Positions 26,213 through 34,833 of a stretch of 64,000 bases of DNA are shown piece by piece. The position numbers and the translations under genes were made by a program. Origin of the DNA: JBPYCR01 sp051846935 (lineage in GTDB: Bacteria; Bacillota; Bacilli; Bacillales; Amphibacillaceae). The notes under the pieces are model-generated. The model was not told the origin of the DNA. It searched no databases and was given only the letters and a program-made list of their open reading frames with translations. How positions within the stretch are numbered: the stretch's first letter is position 1; each line of letters begins with the position of its first letter. The stretch covers positions 1 to 64,000 of the forward strand of contig NZ_JBPYCS010000010.1 of assembly GCF_051846935.1 (NCBI RefSeq), in the 5' to 3' direction.

Positions 26213-27314
26213 ATGGAACTAGTAGAAATAAAACAAGAATTAGAAAAAATGTCATCACGAATTAATGATTTTAGGGGGTCTCTTTGACTTAGAGGCAAAG
26301 CAAGAGAAAATCGGTCATTTAGAAAGTAAAATGGCGGTTCCTAATTTTTGGGAAGATCAAGCAGCAGCACAAGAAGTGATTTCTGAATTGAACCATTTAA
26401 AAGGTCACGTTAACAGCTTTACTAATATGGCTGAACAACTGGAAAATGTTGATGCGATGTATGAGCTCGTATCTGAAGAGAATGACCCAGACTTGTTTCA
26501 AGAATTAGAAACAGAGGTAGAAGGATTACGAAAAAAAATAAATGATTTTGAGCTTGAAATGCTGTTAAGTGAACCGTATGATGCGAATAATGCTTTACTG
26601 GAAATACATCCCGGTGCAGGTGGAACGGAATCACAGGACTGGGCGAGTATATTATTGCGAATGTATCAGCGTTGGGCTGAGGATAAAAACTTTAAGGTTG
26701 AAACATTAAACTATTTACCTGGCGACGAAGCCGGCGTGAAAAGTGTTACTTTATTAATTAAAGGGCACAATGCGTATGGCTATTTAAAAGCGGAAAAAGG
26801 CGTACATCGGCTCGTTCGAATTTCTCCGTTTGATTCGTCCGGCAGACGGCATACTTCGTTTGCATCATGTGACGTCGCACCTGAAATATCTGACGATGTA
26901 GACATTGATGTTCGAAGTGAGGATTTAAAAATTGACACGTATCGTTCAAGTGGAGCAGGCGGTCAGCATGTCAACACGACTGATTCAGCGGTACGAATTA
27001 CTCATTTGCCTACAAATACGATCGTCACCTGTCAGTCCGAACGATCGCAAATTAAAAATCGTGAGCATGCGATGAAAATGCTAAAGGCAAAGCTATATCA
27101 ATTAGAAATTGAGCGACAAAAGCAGGAACTTTCTGATATACGTGGAGAGCAAAAAGAGATTGGGTGGGGAAGTCAAATACGGTCATATATTTTCCATCCA
27201 TATTCAATGGTTAAGGATCATCGAACGAACTTAGACATTGGTAACGTGCAGAGTGTTGTCGATGGTGAAATAGACCCGTTTATAGATGCTTTTTTACGCT
27301 CACAAATTAGCTAA
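26213..27314 (+). CDS. prfB: Peptide chain release factor 2, with programmed +1 frameshift
   Basis: Recognises UGA and UAA stop codons and releases the peptide; frame-shifted product of 366 residues. The first 24 codons from ATG 26213 (after AGAGGTGAAAG) end at an in-frame TGA at 26285. Reading continues +1 at GAC 26286 into the long frame running to 27314. The second part contains the catalytic GGQ motif (SSGAGGQHVNTTDSAVR) and the RF2 domain order. Both parts are required for a full RF2, so the internal stop is the conserved autoregulatory site, not a mutation. Confidence 0.97.
26273..26287 (+). other. RF2 programmed frameshift site
   Basis: AGGGGGT (internal ribosome-binding-like stimulator), two bases before CTT-TGA-C. 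When RF2 is scarce, ribosomes pausing at TGA slip from CTT to TTT and continue in the +1 frame. This is the standard RF2 autoregulation signal. Confidence 0.97.
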
Positions 27315-27384
27315 GCATGCTTTTATTGTGAATTCATGAATTTGTCATAATGTGCCAAACCTGTTGATAGGCATGGCTGTAGAG

Positions 27385-27421
27385 CGAAATAGTGTCTAAA
27401 AGACAAAATCTATTTCGTTTT
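27385..27421 (+). terminator. Terminator after prfB
   Basis: Perfect eight-base stem CGAAATAG/CTATTTCG with a nested GTCT/AGAC pair in the loop, followed by TTTT. Confidence 0.65.
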
Positions 27422-27489
27422 AAATCGACGATTATCGGTTATAATAGGTATTAGCAAGGTCTAACTACATTGTGTTAGGGGGATTTAAA

Positions 27490-27849
27490 TTGAAAAAATG
27501 GCTTTTAACATTGTTATTTGGAACTGCGCTTGTTCTAGGAGCATGTGGCGGTGGAGATGATGGAGCGTCTGATGAGCCAGCAGATACTGGTGATGAAACA
27601 GAAGAAGCTGGAGATGGTGGCACTGTAGATACTGCAGCTGCTGAAGATGTTTATAAGTCTAGCTGTGCATCCTGTCATGGAGCTGATCTTTCTGGCGGAG
27701 CTGGTCCAGATCTAACAAACGTTGGTTCAGATCATTCTGCAGATGATATTGCCAACATCATTGAAAACGGGCAAGGAAATATGCCTGGTGGACTGGTTTC
27801 TGGTGATGATGTAGACTTGCTTGCCAATTGGTTAGCAGAAAAGAAATAA
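27490..27849 (+). CDS. cccB: Small membrane-anchored cytochrome c (c-551 type)
   Basis: A 119-residue lipoprotein electron carrier on the outer face of the membrane. TTG 27490 is chosen: TAGGGGG precedes it by seven bases and the product starts MKKWLLTLLFGTALVLGAC, a lipoprotein signal with lipobox LGAC. A Gly/Asp/Glu linker follows, then the haem motif CASCH and a distal Met ligand in NMPGG. It lies after prfB as cccB does in B. subtilis. Confidence 0.93.
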   Translation: MKKWLLTLLFGTALVLGACGGGDDGASDEPADTGDETEEAGDGGTVDTAAAEDVYKSSCASCHGADLSGGAGPDLTNVGSDHSADDIANIIENGQGNMPGGLVSGDDVDLLANWLAEKK

Positions 27850-27861
27850 AAATAGTACAAA

Positions 27862-27897
27862 AAACTTACCGTCGGCTTATGGACGGTAAGTTTTTTT
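27862..27897 (+). terminator. Terminator after cccB
   Basis: Perfect stem AACTTACCGTC/GACGGTAAGTT followed by seven T. Confidence 0.9.
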
Positions 27898-28363
27898 AAA
27901 TTTTATTTGAAATCGTTCTGACGTCCTTTGATTTTGTAAAAATAAAGCTTACAACTTTACTTCGTGCGAACCGTGAAGCGACCAGTAAAAGATAGAAATC
28001 TAGAAAACCGTTTTTCACGCATAGAAAGCCTTTAATTCCTTCTTCTTTACAGCCTTTTATTCTCCTCTTTGCTTCCCTTTATTCAATCTATTTCCGATGA
28101 AGACAGATGTTTTCAAAGACAAGAAAGACGATTTTTATCGAATACGTCTATTTTGTCCAGTTCTTTTTACCTATTAATTTCCTTCGTTATTTTAGTAATC
28201 ATTAAAATTTATTACAGTTGAAGTCTACTTTGAAACATAATTGTAATATTAATTTGTCTAAAAATCGTGGCGAAAGATGTTATACTATATGAAGAAAGTA
28301 CAAGAAACGATATACATCGAGGCTTTCTGCAAAGACTATACAAAATTAAAGGTGATTATATAT
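27898..28363. other. Gap between cccB and ftsE
   Basis: No gene is accepted. An extended -10 (TG-T-TATACT, 28278-28286) about 78 bases before ftsE is the only promoter-like signal seen. The region 27900-28250 is AT-rich and shows nothing I can name. Confidence 0.45.
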
Positions 28364-29050
28364 ATGATTAGTATGGAAAGTGTACATAAAACGTATCCAA
28401 ATGGGGTTACAGCCCTAAATGGAATTAACATTACGATTGAACAAGGTGAGTTTGTATATGTCGTTGGACCTAGTGGTGCAGGGAAATCGACATTTGTTAA
28501 GTTGATGTACAGAGAAGCGAAACCGTCCTCTGGAAAAATTAGTATTAATGAAACGAGTATTACCGACATAAAAGAAAAAAATGTCCCCCTTTTACGTAGA
28601 GAGATTGGTGTGGTGTTTCAAGATTTTAAATTACTTCCAAAACTAACAGTCTATGAAAATATTTCGTTTGCACTTGAAGTAATTGAAGAATCTCCTAAAA
28701 ACATACGGAAGCGTGTAATGGAAGTGCTTGACCTTGTAGGATTGAAAAACAAAGCTCGCTTTATACCGGACGAGCTATCTGGCGGGGAACAGCAACGTGT
28801 GTCGATTGCAAGAGCGATCGTCAATCAACCAAAAATTGTTATCGCAGATGAGCCTACGGGTAACCTAGACCCCGAAACATCATGGGACATTATGCGTATT
28901 TTTGAGGAAATTAATGCAAGAGGAACAACAGTCATCATGGCAACGCACAGCAAAGAAATTGTAAATGCGATGAAAAAACGAGTAATTGCGATTGAAGATG
29001 GACTGATTGTAAGAGATGAACAGCAAGGGGAATATGGTTATGAAGCTTAG
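28364..29050 (+). CDS. ftsE: Cell-division ABC transporter ATPase FtsE
   Basis: Cytosolic ATPase of the FtsEX complex that switches on peptidoglycan hydrolases across the membrane. ATG 28364 follows AAAGGTGAT and gives 228 residues starting MISMESVHKTYPNG, as in other FtsE; an upstream in-frame ATG (28277) lacks a ribosome site. Walker A is GPSGAGKS at 35-42, the signature is LSGGEQQR, and Walker B is VIADEPTGNLD. The end overlaps ftsX by 11 bases. Confidence 0.96.
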   Translation: MISMESVHKTYPNGVTALNGINITIEQGEFVYVVGPSGAGKSTFVKLMYREAKPSSGKISINETSITDIKEKNVPLLRREIGVVFQDFKLLPKLTVYENISFALEVIEESPKNIRKRVMEVLDLVGLKNKARFIPDELSGGEQQRVSIARAIVNQPKIVIADEPTGNLDPETSWDIMRIFEEINARGTTVIMATHSKEIVNAMKKRVIAIEDGLIVRDEQQGEYGYEA

Positions 29051-29933
29051 TACATTGAAACGACATGTCCGTGAAGGTGCTAAAAACATTATAAGAAATG
29101 GCTGGATGATGGTTGCTTCTGTAGGGGCAGTTACTACGACACTTATATTAGTAGGAGCTTTCCTAGCTCTTATGCTAAACATTAATCAGATGGCCGTAAA
29201 AGTAGAAGAAGATGTCGAAATTAAAGCGTTAATCGATGTAACTGCTGAAGATGCCGACGTAAAAGCGTTGGGGGAAAAGCTGAAACAATTAGATGGGGTA
29301 GCTAGTGTTGCCTTTTCGTCTAAGGAAGAGGAATTGAATAATTTGATTGAAGGAATGGGCGAGCAGGGTGAATCATGGCAAATGTTTGAACAGGACAACC
29401 CGCTTAACCATGCGTACATCGTCAAAGCGGAACGACCTGAAGAAACGGTTAAAATCGCTGAAAAGATAGAATCGTTCGATTATATTCATGAGGTGAATTA
29501 CGGTAAGGACGTTGTAGAACGTCTCTTTAACTTTAACAAATATGCTCGAAATATCGGTTTAGTATTAATTGCGGGACTCGTATTAACAGCTGTTTTCCTA
29601 ATATCAAACACAATAAAATTAACGATCATGGCACGTAGCCGAGAAATTGGCATTATGAAGCTTGTTGGTGCAACTAATGGGTTTATTAGATGGCCATTTT
29701 TCATCGAAGGCATGCTGTTAGGAGTTTTAGGATCTATTATTCCTATTGCGCTTATTATGACAGGCTACTATTTCATTGTTAACAATGTTAGTGAGCAAGT
29801 AAATTATAGTTTCGTCCAATTATTACCATTTAATCCGTTTGCATGGCAGCTCTCTTTAATTATATTAGCAATTGGTATCGTTATAGGTGTTTGGGGCAGC
29901 GTGATGAGTGTTCGCAAGTTTCTTAAGGTATAA
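29040..29933 (+). CDS. ftsX: Cell-division ABC transporter permease FtsX
   Basis: Membrane partner of FtsE, 297 residues. A basic start, helix 1 (about 25-47, VASVGAVTTTLILVGAFLAL), a large extracellular loop (about 50-165) that in this family contacts the hydrolase or its activator, then three helices (about 170-195, 220-250, 265-290). ATG 29040 has AAGGGG at nine bases and gives a B. subtilis-like length; the ATGs at 29016 and 29034 fit the ribosome site less well. A secreted M23 hydrolase follows. Confidence 0.95.
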   Translation: MKLSTLKRHVREGAKNIIRNGWMMVASVGAVTTTLILVGAFLALMLNINQMAVKVEEDVEIKALIDVTAEDADVKALGEKLKQLDGVASVAFSSKEEELNNLIEGMGEQGESWQMFEQDNPLNHAYIVKAERPEETVKIAEKIESFDYIHEVNYGKDVVERLFNFNKYARNIGLVLIAGLVLTAVFLISNTIKLTIMARSREIGIMKLVGATNGFIRWPFFIEGMLLGVLGSIIPIALIMTGYYFIVNNVSEQVNYSFVQLLPFNPFAWQLSLIILAIGIVIGVWGSVMSVRKFLKV

Positions 29934-30019
29934 GTTTACTAGACAGAAATAAGGCAGCTGAGTTATTGCTTAGCTGCTCAAACGTTCTATTTTTTAAAAT
30001 ACAGGGAGGAAATCGATAA

Positions 30020-31369
30020 ATGAAAAAGCTGTCTGTCTGCTTTATAGCTTTTATTGTCGTTATAACTACTAGTTTAGTAAATTGGGATACAATTGCTGCG
30101 GAGTCAATAACCAGTGTAAATAAAGAAATTAAAGAGCTTGACAAAGAACATAGCGAACTCAAGGAAAAAGAAAATGAATTACATAAAGATAAATCTAGTA
30201 CGGAAGAGAAATTAGAAAATAATAAACAAAAACAACAAACGGTAGAAGAGCAAATTCAATCGATTAGTGAAAAGCTCGATCGTACACAAAGTGAAATACA
30301 AACGAAGGAATCGGAAATTGCTCAGACAAATAATGAGCTTGAACAACTCGAAAAAGAAATTAAACAATTAAAACAAGATATTAAAGAATTACAAGAACGA
30401 ATTGAAAAACGCGAGGAACTACTTAAAGAACGTTTACGCTCCATCCAAAAAAATGGCGGGAGCATTAAGTACATGTCCGTTTTGCTAGGTTCACAAAACT
30501 TTGGCGATTTTATTAGCCGCTCATCTGCAGTGAATGCAATTATGGATCAGGACAAATCCATTATGGAAGAACATGCAGCGGATAAACAGGCTTTGCAAGA
30601 TAAACAAATAGAAGTAGAAGAGAAAAAGGCATCTGTTGAGGAAAAGAAAGCTGCTTTGGTAGAAAAAAAGAATAAACTAGAAAATTTGAAAAACCAGTTT
30701 AATCAACAAAAACAAGAACAAGAGAATTTAATGGGGCAATTAGAAGAAGAATACGAAGCACTAGAAGATCATAAAATTAGTGTGGAGGAAGAGCGTAAGT
30801 TAATAGCTGCCCAAGCGGCTTCAATTCAGAAGGCAAAGCAAGTGGCAGAACAAGAGAAAGCTAAATTAGAAGCAGCTCAAAAAAAGGAACAGCAACAACA
30901 GCAAAGCTCTAGTAGTAGTGGCTCTGCCCCTGATACGAGCTCTAATAATAACGTGAGCAGTGGTGGTAATAGTGACTTTATTTGGCCGGCAAGTGGACGT
31001 TTTTCATCCGGCTTTGGATATCGGAACCATCCGATTTTTAACAAAAGGAAATTACACGCTGGTATTGATATTGCTGCTGGAGTTGGAACACCAATTAAAG
31101 CTTCAGCATCTGGAGCAGTAGCTTACGCAGGATGGATGAACGGCTACGGAAATACGGTAATGATCACTCATGTGATTGATGGCAAGACGTTTACAACATT
31201 ATATGCCCATATGAGCAGTATTGCTGTTTCTGTTGGACAGAGTGTCGGCCAAGGGCAACAAATTGGCGGTATGGGTAGTACAGGTAATTCCACAGGATCG
31301 CATTTGCATTTTGAAATCCATCCAGGTGGGTACAAAAACCCGAAAAATCCGCTTTCTTACTTGAAGTAA
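30020..31369 (+). CDS. Coiled-coil M23 peptidoglycan hydrolase, likely FtsEX-controlled
   Basis: A 449-residue secreted protein: signal peptide (about 1-28), a long Glu/Lys/Gln coiled coil (about 30-290), a Gln/Ser-rich linker (290-320) and a C-terminal LytM/M23 domain. Unlike EnvC-type activators with dead active sites, the zinc ligands are present: HAGID with His346 and Asp350, and HLH at 428-430. The start follows GGGAGG. Placement directly after ftsEX, with the PcsB/CwlO-like coiled coil, suggests FtsEX regulates it. In B. subtilis the FtsEX target is CwlO (a different enzyme fold), encoded elsewhere. Confidence 0.9.
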   Translation: MKKLSVCFIAFIVVITTSLVNWDTIAAESITSVNKEIKELDKEHSELKEKENELHKDKSSTEEKLENNKQKQQTVEEQIQSISEKLDRTQSEIQTKESEIAQTNNELEQLEKEIKQLKQDIKELQERIEKREELLKERLRSIQKNGGSIKYMSVLLGSQNFGDFISRSSAVNAIMDQDKSIMEEHAADKQALQDKQIEVEEKKASVEEKKAALVEKKNKLENLKNQFNQQKQEQENLMGQLEEEYEALEDHKISVEEERKLIAAQAASIQKAKQVAEQEKAKLEAAQKKEQQQQQSSSSSGSAPDTSSNNNVSSGGNSDFIWPASGRFSSGFGYRNHPIFNKRKLHAGIDIAAGVGTPIKASASGAVAYAGWMNGYGNTVMITHVIDGKTFTTLYAHMSSIAVSVGQSVGQGQQIGGMGSTGNSTGSHLHFEIHPGGYKNPKNPLSYLK

Positions 31370-31686
31370 AACAAGTGGCATGTAGTTGCATTTACGAAGC
31401 ATAAACTATAATATTAAAGACATCACACAGTATCGTGTGATGTCTTTTTTAAACGAAGGCGCATAAAAATATAATGTTAATGCAAACGTTATTTAAAAAG
31501 AGCGTTTCTATCTTTTTAGTTTACTTCTCAATGCACGTATGCGTTAAATTTTACATAACGTGAGCTTACGGACGAGCACCAAAAGCCGGTGCTTGGACTT
31601 CAATGTCGTTTTTCAAGCAACCCATTTTTTTTTACAATTTTACAACTTCATTAAATAAGAAAAAATAGTATGTTCGAGGTGGAAGT
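31370..31686. other. Gap between the M23 gene and ctpB
   Basis: Besides the terminator, a small hairpin AGCACC/GGTGCT lies at about 31575-31594. No promoter could be assigned with confidence. Confidence 0.4.
31417..31450 (+). terminator. Terminator after the M23 hydrolase gene
   Basis: Perfect stem AAAGACATCACAC/GTGTGATGTCTTT ending in six T. Confidence 0.92.
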
Positions 31687-33135
31687 ATGTATTTTAAAAA
31701 ACGGTATCTCGCTATAATATTAATTATAGCCTTTGTTTGTGGTTTAGCAGGAGCATTTACAGGTGCCAAGCTATTACAAACAAATTTATTTAAACAAAAT
31801 GCTGGTTCATCGATAATCTCTGAAAAAGAATTAGACAATAGTAAAGATGATCTTTCAAAAGTGATGCAAGCTTATCAGTTAATAAAGCAGCATTATATAA
31901 ACGATGTAGCCGATGACGAACTTTTTGAAGGCGCAATTCAAGGAATGCTTAATACACTAGATGATCCTTACAGCACTTATATGGACGTTGAGGCGATGGA
32001 ACGGTTTAATGAGCAAATCGAATCATCTTTCCAAGGCATAGGGGCTGAGGTGAGCATGGTGGAAGATAAAGTAACGATCGTAGCACCAATTAAAGATTCC
32101 CCAGCAGAAGCAGCTGGTTTACGACCAAATGACCAAATATTAAGCGTCGATCAAGAAAAGTTAGAAGGCTACGATTTAAATGAAGCAGTAGAAAAAATAC
32201 GCGGTGAAAAAGGTTCAGAAGTCGTATTAGAAATTCAACGTGCGGGTGTATCTGAGCCTTTTGAGGTAACAATCGTTCGTGATGACATTCCAGTTGAAAC
32301 GGTATACTCAGATATGAAGACAATTGATGGCAAGAAAACAGGCGTATTAACGATTACTTCCTTTGCTGAGCATACTGCGGAGGAATTCGCTGAGCAATTG
32401 TCTACTCTTGAAGCGGATGGAATTCAAGGGCTAATTATTGATGTTCGAGGAAATCCTGGCGGGATACTTGATTCTGTAGAAAAAATATTGGAGCATTTTA
32501 TCCCTAGCAATATCCCATATATTCAAATTGAAGATCAAAAGGGAAATAAAAAACCTTACTATACGAATTTAGATAAGAAAAAGACATATCCAATAAATGT
32601 CCTCATTGATGAAGGAAGTGCTTCTGCATCCGAAATATTAGCCGTAGCAATGAAGGAGATTGGTTATGATGTTATTGGGATGACAAGCTATGGGAAAGGG
32701 ACAGTTCAACAAGCAGTACCCCTAGGAGATGGCAGTACAATTAAGCTAACCTTCTATAAATGGTTATCACCGGAAGGGAATTGGATAAATGAAAAAGGCG
32801 TCGAACCAACGATAGAAAAAAAGCAGCCGGAATACTTTTATTCCCATCCTATCCAAATAGAAGCGCCACTCACCTACAATCATACGAGTGATAAAATAAA
32901 AAACATACAAATCATGTTATCTGGTCTTGGCTATGATACCGACCGGACAGATGGGTATTTCGATCAACAAACGACAGCAGCTGTAAAAGAATTTCAAACC
33001 GATCATAGCATTAAACCGACCGGAGATGTGGACGAAAAAACAGCAAGTTTAATAGAAACAAAAGTAGTAGAGAAGATCCGAGCTGGTACAGACGATCAAC
33101 AGCTACAAGAGGCGCTAAACCATTTATACAATTAG
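31687..33135 (+). CDS. ctpB: C-terminal processing serine protease CtpB (S41)
   Basis: A 482-residue secreted, membrane-anchored protease; in B. subtilis it cuts SpoIVFA to help activate sigma-K during sporulation. N-terminal membrane helix (about 8-28), PDZ domain (about 95-185) with SFQGIGAEV, protease core with catalytic Ser313 in EGSASASE and Lys337/Gln341 in YGKGTVQQ, and a C-terminal peptidoglycan-binding domain (about 400-470, VKEFQTDHSIKPTGDVDEKT). Start follows GAGGTGG. It lies between the ftsEX group and minJ, as in B. subtilis. Confidence 0.95.
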   Translation: MYFKKRYLAIILIIAFVCGLAGAFTGAKLLQTNLFKQNAGSSIISEKELDNSKDDLSKVMQAYQLIKQHYINDVADDELFEGAIQGMLNTLDDPYSTYMDVEAMERFNEQIESSFQGIGAEVSMVEDKVTIVAPIKDSPAEAAGLRPNDQILSVDQEKLEGYDLNEAVEKIRGEKGSEVVLEIQRAGVSEPFEVTIVRDDIPVETVYSDMKTIDGKKTGVLTITSFAEHTAEEFAEQLSTLEADGIQGLIIDVRGNPGGILDSVEKILEHFIPSNIPYIQIEDQKGNKKPYYTNLDKKKTYPINVLIDEGSASASEILAVAMKEIGYDVIGMTSYGKGTVQQAVPLGDGSTIKLTFYKWLSPEGNWINEKGVEPTIEKKQPEYFYSHPIQIEAPLTYNHTSDKIKNIQIMLSGLGYDTDRTDGYFDQQTTAAVKEFQTDHSIKPTGDVDEKTASLIETKVVEKIRAGTDDQQLQEALNHLYN

Positions 33136-33229
33136 TAGAGCAGGAATTCATGCGAAGGATGTCGAATAGAACATATAGAAGACGATAAACAAATAATAGC
33201 TTCATATCTATGCCAAGAAGGTGATCATA

Positions 33230-34402
33230 ATGGTTGAAGCATGGTTAATAGAACTAGTCAAAGGTATCGGCATGCTCTTTATAAATCCACTTTTGTATTG
33301 GGCTGTTGCTCTTGTACTCGTAACAGGATTAAAACGAGTGAAGCGTGAACGGCGAGATTTTGGCTCTAAAATATTTGATGTTTTTTCCGAGATTAAACAA
33401 ACGTGGCTGTTTTCATTAAGCTTTGGGCTCATTATTTCAATTATTACGGTTGGTGTAGGGTTTGTTTATTCTTATGAATTTGCTCTATTGCTAACCATAC
33501 TAACGATTGTACTCACAGTTTCATTTCGGTTTAGTTTTCTTTCCGCTAGCTATACAATTGGACTGACGTACCTAATCGTATTGTTTTTTCCATTATTATT
33601 CAGTTGGCAAAACGTAATAACGCCCCATTTATTTAATGATATCTCTATGACCAGCTTAGCGATTCTGCTCGGTATATTTTTAATGGTTGAAGCGATTCTG
33701 CTCGTCAGGATAAAAAGAAATGAAACATATCCACGCTTAGCCTTGAGCAAGCGTGGCAATTGGATTGGCCAGCACCAAATAAAAAAGGTAGCGATTATTC
33801 CGTTTTTTATGCTTGTTCCCGCTGGTCTAATTACACCGTTCGTTCCATATTGGCCTTATTTTTCAATTGGAGAAGCATCATACAGCTTACTTTTGTTCCC
33901 GTTTTTAATTGGGTTTGATTATTCTGTAGAAGAAATGCTACCGATCAAAAGGGCAAAAGAGCTTGCACGTACTGTCGCATACTTGGCATGTATTGTCATT
34001 ATAATTAGTTTAGGAAGCTTGTATATTCCAGCTTTATCAATAGTTGCTGTTATTGTAGGTATTTTTGGAAAAGAGTTAATTAATTATCGGCATCGCCAAC
34101 TAAAGCTTCAACCGTATTTTTATGAACAAAAAGAAGGGCTAAAAGTTCTTAGTATTATTCCAGGAACTCCCGCTGAGCGTCTAGGTCTTCTCGTAGGGGA
34201 AACGATAGTAAAAGTAAATGGAATAAAGGTATCTCAGCCACTTGAATTTTATGAAGCACTGCAAGCGAGTGGAGCATTCTTTAAGCTCGATGTTCTTGAT
34301 GATGATAAGGAAATACGCTTCTTGCAAAGTCCTTTTTATGAGGGAGATCATCATAAATTAGGAATTATTTTTTCTGCACCTCCATATAAAAGTGGCGAAT
34401 GA
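33230..34402 (+). CDS. minJ: Cell-division topology protein MinJ
   Basis: Membrane protein linking DivIVA to the MinCD division inhibitor. 390 residues with about seven or eight hydrophobic helices (about 10-275) and a C-terminal PDZ domain (about 290-385, VLSIIPGTPAERLGLLVGETIVKVNGIKV). ATG 33230 follows AAGAAGGTG. The order ctpB-minJ matches B. subtilis apart from swrA, which lies between them there and is absent here. Confidence 0.88.
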   Translation: MVEAWLIELVKGIGMLFINPLLYWAVALVLVTGLKRVKRERRDFGSKIFDVFSEIKQTWLFSLSFGLIISIITVGVGFVYSYEFALLLTILTIVLTVSFRFSFLSASYTIGLTYLIVLFFPLLFSWQNVITPHLFNDISMTSLAILLGIFLMVEAILLVRIKRNETYPRLALSKRGNWIGQHQIKKVAIIPFFMLVPAGLITPFVPYWPYFSIGEASYSLLLFPFLIGFDYSVEEMLPIKRAKELARTVAYLACIVIIISLGSLYIPALSIVAVIVGIFGKELINYRHRQLKLQPYFYEQKEGLKVLSIIPGTPAERLGLLVGETIVKVNGIKVSQPLEFYEALQASGAFFKLDVLDDDKEIRFLQSPFYEGDHHKLGIIFSAPPYKSGE

Positions 34403-34833
34403 TTGCATCGTAGCATTTGCTAGCTAGTGTAATTTATTTTACGCCAGAAATAATTATTAAAACAATAGCAGTATAGCTATCAAAAATTTCAAACACTACT
34501 TCAGTCAAAGGCTTCCTTTTCATTTCGATTGGCAGCCTTTGGCTTTTTTGCTATGCTTGCGGAAATACTACGCGATTTCTGTGTGCCCTCCTAAATTTTC
34601 ATTTCTCTTCTTTCGTCTACTGTTTTGATTAAACAATGGGGGGAATAATAAGGATAAGTAAGGCGGTCAGTAAGCAAAAGAATCGAATATTTGTTCGTTT
34701 ATATGTTAAAATAAAATGTGTCAGCACAGATTAACGTACAGATATAAAAGTTTGTATATCGAGCTAAAATAAGCGTTGATTAAATATCAATCATACTATT
34801 ATAGAGCTTTGCGCTGAATTGGAGGGCTGTATT
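34403..34833. other. 431-bp gap between minJ and uvrB
   Basis: It holds the minJ terminator at 34506-34549. No LexA box (CGAAC-N4-GTTCG) is convincing upstream of uvrB, although the region around 34700 (TTTGTTCGTTTATATG) contains a half-match. Confidence 0.4.
34506..34549 (+). terminator. Terminator after minJ
   Basis: CAAAGGCT pairs with AGCCTTTG across a 20-base loop, followed by six T. Confidence 0.6.

Noticed and set aside
26265..27314. prfB as a 349-residue gene starting at 26265
   Set aside because: The ATG is internal to the RF2 frameshift region; the conserved N-terminus lies in the upstream frame.
28277..28363. N-terminal extension of ftsE
   Set aside because: No ribosome site at 28277 and no similarity of the extra 29 residues to FtsE.
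34690..34720. LexA-type operator for uvrBA
   Set aside because: Only a half-site resemblance was seen; the second half does not match.
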